Source: Aselliscus stoliczkanus
Taxonomy: Eukaryota; Chordata; Mammalia; Chiroptera; Hipposideridae
Reading direction: 5' to 3'
Assembly (NCBI GenBank): GCA_033961575.1
Contig: CM066737.1
Span: forward strand, 65,244,771-65,308,770
Length of the DNA: 64,000 nt
Positions within the stretch are counted from its first letter, which is position 1. Every line of letters starts with the position of its first letter. The position numbers and the translations under genes were made by a program. The notes under the pieces were generated by a model, which saw only the letters and a program-made list of their open reading frames with translations, was not told where the DNA came from and did not search any database. Below, one piece after another: positions 57,004 to 64,000 of the stretch.

Positions 57004-57830
57004 CAGCTTCTGATGGTCTTATGGGGGAACCCCTTGTGTGTAACTAACTGCCTTTCTCTTGCTTCTTTTTTTTTTTTTTTTTTTTAGGGCAGTGTCACTG
57101 GCCCTCTTATGTGGGATCCGAACCGGGGTCGCTCGCTTCCCAAGCCAGCGCTTAACCACAGCGCCACTCTGCCGGCCCTCTCTTGCTTCTTTTAAGATTC
57201 TCTCTTCATCTTTAACTTCTGATGTTTTAATGATGGTGTGTCTTGCTGTGGTTGTCTTTGGCTTCATCTTGTGTGGTGGTATTCTCTGTGCTTCCTGGAC
57301 TTGGAATGTCTGTTTCACCAGGTTAGGGAAGTTTTTAGCTGTTATTTCTTTAAATAGGTTTTCTGTACCTTTCCTCTCTCTTCTCCTCCTGGAACCCCTG
57401 AGATTTGAATGTGGGTATGCTTAATGTTGTCCCAGAAGTCCCTTAAACTACCTTCATTATTTAATTTATTTATTTTTTTCTTTTTGCTCTTCTGATTGGG
57501 TGATTTCCACTACCTTGACTTTCAGCTGACTGACTCTTTCTTCTATATCAACTAATGTGCTGTTGATTCCCTCTAGCATATTTTTCATTTTGGTTATCAT
57601 ATTCTTCAGTTCTGATTGGTTCTGTTTCATATTTTGTATCTCTTTGTTGAAGTTGTCACTGTGTTCATCTATTCATCTCCCGAGTTTCTGAACATCCTCA
57701 TAACCAGTGTTTTCAACTCTTTATCTGGTAAATTGCTTGTCTCAATTTCATTTAGTTTTTTTCTGGGGTTTTGTTCTGTTCTTTCATTTTGGATATATTT
57801 CTCTATCTCCTCATTTTGACTCTCTCTCTG
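57004..57830 (-). pseudogene. L1 ORF1 relic, copy 3
   Basis: The minus-strand frame 57019-57318 gives TFQVQEAQRIPPHKMKPK, then RHTIIKTSEVKDEERILKEA, the conserved ORF1 RRM-to-C-terminal link, before a SINE breaks it. The C-terminal end stops at a GVPP-like block. Upstream lie the PEGEE..-type region (near 57380) and a coiled-coil stretch to about 57800. Stops throughout. Confidence 0.82.
57070..57178 (-). mobile_element. Short tRNA-derived SINE
   Basis: Perfect 15-bp target duplicate TCTCTTGCTTCTTTT at 57055-57069 and 57179-57193. Standard short head with reversed B box GGATCCGAACC. Confidence 0.96.
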
Positions 57831-57979
57831 TGTTTGTTTCTATGAATTAGGCAAAACAGCAGCCTCTCCATGTCTTGAAGGAGAGGCTTTGGGTAGGAGC
57901 TTACCCTTTGTAGACTATGTGTGCTCAATTTCTCTGTCAGTTCTGTTGGAGCTGGAGATGGTGTGGGCGCCGAGCATGT

Positions 57980-58680
57980 GGGATCCTGGGGGCAAGCCTC
58001 TCTGGGGTCACATCGGCAGGCCTGGGGGATATAATTGGCGCAAGCTGCTGCCACCAGCATTCCCTAGGGAAAGGTGTGCTGAGACCCAGTGCTATAGCCC
58101 AAGTGGACATGGGCTGTAGGAAGTCCAGGAGGCAAGCCATACCAACGTTGCCTTGCAAGATGGCTGAAACTGTACCTGGAGTAGGCACAAGCTGTGAGAA
58201 GACCCAGGGGCAAATCAGACTGAGGTTTGGATGCTTGTTAGAGTTTTAATTGAAGCTGGCTCAGGCCTTGGAGAGTCCCAGGGCAAGCTGCACCTTGTCC
58301 CAAAACTGTAGCTGGGGCATATGTGAGTCATGGGTAGTCCAGGGGGCAAGCCCTGCTCGGGCTTCCTTGGCAGTCTGGTTTGAGCTGTAGCTGAAGAAAA
58401 AGTGATCCGTGGGAAGTCCCAGGTACAGTCTGTACCTGGACTGCCTTGGCAGGCCAATTGGATTCGCCGCTGGAGCTGAAGCTGTGGGGAGACCTGGGGG
58501 CAAGCCAAACCAGGACCACCTTGGCAGACCAGCTGGAAGCTATAGCTGGAGCAGGCCACAGGAAAACCCTGGGGTGAGCCGTGTTGGGGCCTGCCACTGT
58601 AGTTGGAGTAGACACAATCACGTGGATTCCCAGGAACAAGCTGCAGAGCTGGTGTGGGCCTGGGTTGTGGTGCATGCATA
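57980..58680 (-). repeat. Tandem units in a half-L1 5' UTR
   Basis: A unit of roughly 60-80 bp with the pattern GGGAAGTCC(C)AGGGGCAAGCC ... CCTTGGCAGRCC ... GCTGTAGCTGGAGC recurs about eight or nine times (for example 57988, 58129, 58207, 58281, 58339, 58420, 58497, 58571, 58631). Units are diverged. They fill the 5' UTR where an L1 promoter lies. Copies 1 and 2 lack this array. Confidence 0.72.
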
Positions 58681-59178
58681 CTGACAGCCTTTGCTTGCTG
58701 ACTAGAGCCTGTGTCATGCTCCTGATCATGTGGTCAAGAGGGAGGGAGAGGGCCACAAATGCCACTCTCCAGTGCCAACAACACTGAAGAGAGTACAGTT
58801 TCTCCCCTGTTTGGCAGATACTCTAGAATTAGTAAATGAATTTCCTTCCTGTACATTCTATAATAGGTGCCCTTTAGTCCATTGGTTTTTCACTACCCAT
58901 GTGCTGCAGGGCAGGTGGGTCTGTGTGCAGGCCCTTCAGCGATCCCTCCCTACTGCAGGTTGGTGCATTGGGGGTGGGGTTCCCTTGGTACCTTGTCTCC
59001 ATCTTTCCTATCTGTTCCTATATGATCTCTTTCTTGTTTGTTGTACAGAAGCTGTTCAGTCAACCCTCAGTTCTTCAGAGGGAATTACTCTGTCTATAGG
59101 TATAGATTCGATGTGTTCATGGAAGGAGGTGAATTCAGGGTTTCCTACACTGCGATCTTGGTCCAGAAGCCTGCAGTG

Positions 59179-59523
59179 CCCTGTTTTTTATTATTTGGGT
59201 TTGTTCATTATTTATTTATATATCCTAAATGTAACAGTATCCCAGTGATCATGATTAGAAATAGTTCCATTGAGGGAGAAAAAAATCCTTCAGTGGGCTG
59301 ACTATAAACACTCTAAGCAAAACAACTGTTCCAATCTTAAAAACCGTATTTCACTATTTAGAATAATATATAACTAATTACCAGCAAATCAGAAATACTT
59401 CTAATGTCAATGTTAAAAAAAGAACATCAATTACTAATCTAGTTCTGTGAATTTATTACTTATATTTGCTTTTCTTAAAAACTTGGTAATTTTTATAAAC
59501 TTTTTTTTTTTTAGTTACCATAT
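59179..59523. other. Unassigned DNA
   Basis: Nothing recognised apart from a T run at about 59502. Confidence 0.4.
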
Positions 59524-59541
59524 AATTTATAATGCATTAGA

Positions 59542-59645
59542 GAGGCCGGCCGAGTGGGGTGGTAGTTAAGTGCTGGCTTGGGACACCAGCGGCCCCGGTT
59601 CGGGTCCCATATATGAGGGCCAGTGACACTGCCCTCAAAAAAAAA
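59542..59645 (+). mobile_element. Short tRNA-derived SINE
   Basis: Target duplicate AATTTATAATGCATTAGA at 59524-59541 and 59646-59663. Head GAGGCCGGCCGAGTGG, B box GGTTCGGGTCC, A tail. The A box is altered (GGGGTGGTAG). Confidence 0.95.
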
Positions 59646-59663
59646 AATTTATAATGCATTAGA

Positions 59664-60055
59664 AATGCTTTCATTGTTTCACAAATTGCACCCAATTCCC
59701 TAAAAATACTTTTAATAGTAGAACATTAATGTCTGTTATTGTCCATCATGAATAAAACAGACGGAGTTCAACCTAGTAAGAAAAATTTAAAGGAATTATT
59801 AGCCTAGTATTCATTTAAATAGCAGTTTGGCTTCAACTTTTCACCTACCGCAGCATTATTGTAACCCTTTCAATCAAAATATATCTAACAACACTAGCCT
59901 ATGGTCAATAAATAGTCCATGCTTAATTAACTCCACACAGTTTGCGTTTGTAATAATAATAATAATAGCTAATGCTGTTCTAAATTGTTTTACTTTGGAA
60001 ATTCAGGCAATCTTAACAAATCATACATATATATATAAAATTATAATTAAAATAC
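59664..60055. other. Unassigned AT-rich DNA
   Basis: AT-rich and without recognised features. Confidence 0.4.
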
Positions 60056-61217
60056 AATTAATACATACATATATATAAAAGTATAATTGACATACAATGT
60101 ATTTTATTTAAATTTTCAGTTTTATATATTTAAATAAAATACATTTCCCTTGAAATATGTGTATCTTATTGTATGCCCATTATATCTTTATAATTTTATT
60201 TATATATAAAATATTTAATATGTAATAAAAGATTTATTGAGTTCTATCATTGTAAAATACTTTGTATTTTCCAGAGTTTGATAAAAATGAAATCATAACA
60301 TATGTTGTGTTTTCTTTGTTTTCTTTCACTCATCATAATTTTTTGAGATTTCTCCATGCTGTTTCATGTATCAATATTCTCTTCCTTTTTACTGATAATT
60401 ATTATTCTATTGTATAGATTTACCAGTTTGTTCATTCTTTCATCTGTTAATTAACATTTGGGTTGCTTTCTGTTTAGGGTTATTATAATAAAGCTGCTAT
60501 AAGCATTCAAATCTTCTAATGGACATATACTTCCTTTTATTTTAGGTATATATCTAGGCATGGAATGGCTTGGTCAAATAGCAGTTGAGTGCTTAACTAT
60601 TTAAGAAACCTCCAAACTGTTTACCAAAGTGGTTGTACCATTTAACATGCCCCGCCAGCTGTGTATTAGAGATTAAATTGCTTCACATACATACTAGTAC
60701 TTGATATTGCCTGTCTTTTTTTTACTGTAGCCATGGTATAAAGTGTGCAGTGGTATTTCACTGCTTATCATTTGCATTTCTTAATGGTTGAATATATTTT
60801 TATATGCTTACTTGCCACATGTATATCCATTTCAATAAACTGTCTCTTCATATCTTTGGCTAATTTTCTAATTGGATAATTTGTTTTTTGTTGTTGTTTT
60901 GTTGTTTTTACTGTTGGGTTTTGAGAGTTCTTAATATTCTAAATAAAAATAATTTATGAGATATGATATTTGTAAATATTTTCTCCTAGTCTGGGTTATA
61001 TCATTTCATTCTCTTAACACTATTTTTTGAAGAGCTGTTTTTCATTTTGATGAAGATCAATTTAACTTTTTTTTTTTTGACACTTACTGTCTTTGGAATT
61101 GTATATAAAAAGTCTGACTAACCCAAGGCCAGGGAGATTTACTTCCGTTTTCTTTTAAGAATTTTATAGTTTTGCCTTTTACTTTTAGATCTAATGGTTC
61201 ATTTGGAGCTAATTTTT

Positions 61218-61604
61218 TTAAAAAAGATTTTATTGGAGAATTGGGGGAGGGGAATAGCCTTGGGGAACCGGGGAAGGGGAACAGACAAGTTGCTTCCTTT
61301 TTTTTGTTCTTCAGTCTAGTTGTGGAGGACATTGCTTCACTGGCCTATGTTGGTATTGTCATTGAGCTCTTCCCGGGTGAGGCAGATTGGTCGCTGGCCT
61401 CTGGGCAGCCGCTCACAGCAGCTCTTGGCAGCTCACACTGGCTGCCAGCCGCTCACTCTGGCTGCCAGCTGCTCACTGTAGCCTATGGCAGCCCACTGCA
61501 GCAGGGGCTGCAGCCACGCCATCCAGGGGACTCACAGCAGCCCAGCTCCAAGTGGAGCTGTTGTTCACAGCCAGCTCTTAATCAATGCGCCACTCGGCCC
61601 GCCC
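61218..61604 (-). mobile_element. Long tRNA-derived SINE
   Basis: Target duplicate TGGAGCTAATTTTT at 61204-61217 and 61605-61618. Reverse of the long form, with three to four GCCAGCCGCTCACTCTGGCT-type repeats (61410-61500) and CTGCAGCAGGGGCTGCAG. The tRNA head is shortened: the B-box region is missing. Confidence 0.93.
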
Positions 61605-61732
61605 TGGAGCTAATTTTTGTGTATAGTGCAGTAAAGGAGGTCATCTTCATTCTTTTGCATGTGGTTATTCATTTGCTCTAATATCATTAGATGAAAAGAC
61701 TATCCTTTCTTTCATTGAGTTGCTTGATATCT

Positions 61733-62085
61733 TTGATTGGGCTGCTGTAACAAAATACTGTTGCCCGGGTATCTTAAAAACAACAGAAATGTATTTCTCA
61801 TAGTTCTGGAGCCTGGAAGTTCAAGATCAAAGTGCCAGCATGGTCAGGTGATAGCCTCTTCTAGGTCACATACCTCTCATTGTATACTTACATGGCAGAA
61901 GGGGCAAAGTATCTATCTCTCTTGGCCTTCCTTTTATAAAAGCACTAATTCCATTCATGAGGACTTTACCCTCATGGTTTAGTCAGCTCTCAAAGCCCTC
62001 ACATTCTAATATCATCACCTTAAGGGTTAGGATTTCCACGTAAGAAATTTTTTGGCAGGGGCACTAATATTCAAACCATAGAACT
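61733..62085 (-). mobile_element. MaLR-type LTR, reversed
   Basis: Opens GGGCTGCTGTAACAAAATAC, then TAGTTCTGGAGCCTGGAAGT, later CATTCATGAGGACTTTACCC and CTAATATTCAAACCATAG. These are the reverse hallmarks of ERVL-MaLR LTRs. The L1 resumes after it with TATCCTTGTCAAAAATTTATT. Confidence 0.75.
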
Positions 62086-63009
62086 TAGTATCCTTGTCAA
62101 AAATTTATTGACCATAAATATTAGGATTCACTTCTTGACTCATATTCTTTTCCACTAATCTGTATGGCTGTCCTTGTGCCAGTATCATGTTATCTTCATT
62201 ATTGTTATTGCATAATGGTTTGAAATGGACAATTGTGAGTTTTCTAATTTTGTTCTACTTTTTCAAGATTGTTTTGGTTCTTTTTTGGCCCAGTGCATTT
62301 CCATATGAATTTGAGGAGTAGCTTGTTAATTTCTGCAATTTTGATACACATTGCATTGAATCTCTAGATCAATTTAGGGAGAATTGTTATATCAACAATG
62401 TTAAGTTTTTCAGTCCATGAAAAAGGGATGTCTTCCATTTATATTTAGATCAACTTTCATTTCTTTCAACACTTTTTATTAGTTTTCAGTTCTCAATTCT
62501 TATACTTCATAGTTAAATTTATTTGTAAGTATTTTATTCTTTTGGCAGCTATTAAAAATGGGAACTAAAAAATCATCTTTGTACTGTATATTTCTAGCGT
62601 ACAGAAATACAACTTAGTTTTTGTAAATTGATCAGGTATTCTTCAACCTTTCTAACCTCAGTTATTAGTCTAGTAGAGTTTTTATATATTTTATCAGATT
62701 TATTACTTTCATGATAAAGTCATCTGCAAATAAAGGCAGTTTTTACTTACTCATTTCCAACTTGGATAAGTTTAACTTTTATTTATTTTTCTTACCTGAC
62801 TATACTGACTACATCTTCTGATACAGTATTGAATAGAAGTGATGAGAATGGACATGCCTCTCTCATTCCTGATCTTAGGGGAAAAGCTTTCAGTCCAACA
62901 TATATATATGTGGTACCCTGGTTCATGTTTGATTTTTCTGTCATAAAGAAGATACCTTTCTCCTTCCTGGGGGATATTATACAATATCTGGGATATCATT
63001 GATTGTCAA

Positions 63010-63108
63010 AACTGAGGAACATCCTATAATGCACTAAATAGCCACCAACAGCCAACACGAAGACTTATCCGGCCCAAATTATCAACAGTGCTTAGATGGA
63101 GAAATCAA
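63010..63108 (+). mobile_element. MER5-like hAT fragment
   Basis: ACATCCTATAATGCACTAAAT, then CACGAAGACTTATCCGGCCC and AATTATCAACAGTGC closely follow the 3' part of MER5A, a short hAT-Charlie element of mammals. The rest of the element is absent. Confidence 0.75.
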
Positions 63109-64000
63109 AGGAAATTGGTTTAATAAAATAATGACAAATGCAATTAGAAAAGTTAAAGCCAAACCATAACTCTTATCTTGGTAAAGAAGAATGTAAACAC
63201 TGATTGCTGTCAAATCTAAATTATAGACATGAGAGTTTACCAATGAATTTGAAACACCCAGAACTGTAACTTAATAACTAGAATGATTTATTTTGTGACT
63301 GATAAAATAATTTCAATATTATTTGTTTTATGGTTTTTGTTTTTGTTTTTGGGGGGGCGGGGGGAGAACTAATTCATTTGTCCTGAATCAAATAATGTTT
63401 GTTGACCTAAACTAATGTTTCCTTAGATAAAATAATTTCTATTGTGTTCTTTGACTGATGAAATATTTTTTTCTTTGGCTCATTTAAGATGGTTTCTGTG
63501 AACATTATGTTCCTTATCCAAATTCTGAAATTATTACTCGGTATCAAGTATGACAGTTATGATTTAAAACATAGGAGATACAAATTTCATATTAGTTATG
63601 GTCTGAGCAAACATTAAATATATTCTTCTTGGTTTCTACTACCCTAATAATAAGTAAGAGTCAGTTGTCACTAGCATTGACTAAATCACAGTGAAAATGT
63701 AAATTTTCTGTATGGAATTATATTCATATATAACATAGAACATAGAAAACAGATTTCTATTTTTGGAACTCATATTTATTGCATTTTTTAGTTTTATAAA
63801 CAGATTAGATATACTTTATTGATGTGTATTTTAATTATAAAATGAATTATCTAGTGAAAAATATATTTAAATGCAATCTAATAGAAAAAAGTTATTAATC
63901 AAAATGAGTCAAATCTCTCATCTAAAAGTATATTGTCTGTCAGGCAGTTCATTGCTAATCTGCTAGTGTATTTACTTAAGTCTAAATTTAGTCTTTTTAA
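63109..64000. other. Unassigned AT-rich DNA
   Basis: No gene or element recognised. A G-rich patch (two long G runs around one C) lies at about 63350-63365. Confidence 0.45.

Larger units (their letters stand above)
56345..59178 (-). mobile_element. Half-L1 (HAL1-like) copy 3, with repeat-bearing 5' UTR
   Basis: In sense: 5' terminus near 59178 (reverse of CGATCTTGGTCCAGAAG), 5' UTR to about 57830, ORF1 until it is cut at about 57004, then a direct join to the ORF2 end and 3' UTR (57003 to 56345). All of the rest of ORF2 is missing, together with the ORF1 C-terminus. The 3' UTR has two tandem units (56345-56535 and 56536-56720). The unit without its SINE is about 2.7 kb. Two abutting truncated L1s are a possible alternative. 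Confidence 0.68.
60060..62990 (-). mobile_element. Old L1, long remnant
   Basis: Reverse of an old L1 from the 3' UTR (TATAATTGACATACAATGTA) through ATTTGGGTTGCTTTCTGTTT, CAAACTGTTTACCAAAGTGG, TTTTCTCCTAGTCTGGGTTA and TTTTTGGCCCAGTGCATTTCC (as short motifs), to the reverse-transcriptase area near 62700-62990 (GATGAGAATGGACATGCCTC, TCTCATTCCTGATCTTAGG). A SINE and an LTR lie inside. All frames broken. Confidence 0.75.

Noticed and set aside
57980..58680. Tandem units considered as a CRISPR-like array
   Set aside because: Units are diverged, have no constant repeat with unique spacers, sit in an L1 5' UTR, and the DNA is mammalian.
58215..59248. Frames of 145-172 codons on both strands
   Set aside because: They overlap on opposite strands within the repeat-bearing 5' UTR of a half-L1, so GC content explains their length.
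63348..63366. G-rich patch as a G-quadruplex
   Set aside because: Only two G runs separated by one C; four separate runs of three with loops are not clear.

Overview
The window looks like non-coding nuclear DNA from a mammal, and a bat is the best fit. The reasons are: many L1 LINEs; tRNA-derived SINEs of a kind I associate with bats (heads such as GGCCGGCCGAGTGG, tails ending CCCCAATAAA); several mariner (Tc1/mariner) DNA transposons with well-kept ends and TA target duplications; and a TTAA-flanked piggyBac-type miniature element. A horseshoe-bat-type lineage is my guess from the SINE style, not something the sequence proves. I found no intact cellular protein-coding gene and no exon I can defend. 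Every open reading frame with recognisable homology is a piece of L1 ORF1, L1 ORF2 or a mariner transposase.

Layout. 1-2.4 kb is mostly unassigned DNA. 2.4-10 kb is a half-L1 (an L1 with most of ORF2 missing, minus strand) that has taken in a tRNA-Glu relic block, a DNA transposon, a mariner, a solo LTR and three SINEs. 10-14.3 kb is quiet DNA with two SINEs. 14.3-15.3 kb is a Tigger-like element with a hAT element inside it. 15.9-21 kb is a second half-L1 with the same ORF2 deletion, split by a younger L1 whose 5' part is inverted. 21-28 kb holds old LINE and LTR pieces and two more inverted L1 insertions. 28-31.5 kb is quiet. 31.5-34.3 kb is an old L1 that carries a mariner, a 75-bp mariner MITE and microsatellites. 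35.3 kb has a piggyBac-like MITE inside a MIR. 36.8-38 kb is a second mariner family. 39-43.6 kb is a third half-L1 with nested SINEs and a MITE. 45.4 and 53.7 kb carry two internally deleted mariners with the same breakpoint. 46-52.8 kb is mostly quiet. 53.2-55.8 kb is a long ORF2-bearing L1. 55.8-59.2 kb is a Tigger relic followed by a fourth half-L1 whose 5' UTR differs from copies 1 and 2 and carries tandem units. 60-63 kb is an old L1 with a SINE and an LTR inside it.

No genes act together here; the story is layered transposition. Autonomous L1s probably supplied the machinery for SINEs and half-L1s, and mariner transposases for their deleted derivatives and MITEs. Insertion order can often be read directly from target duplications and from host elements that resume after each insert. 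Family names given for old repeats are from recognition, not from a database search.
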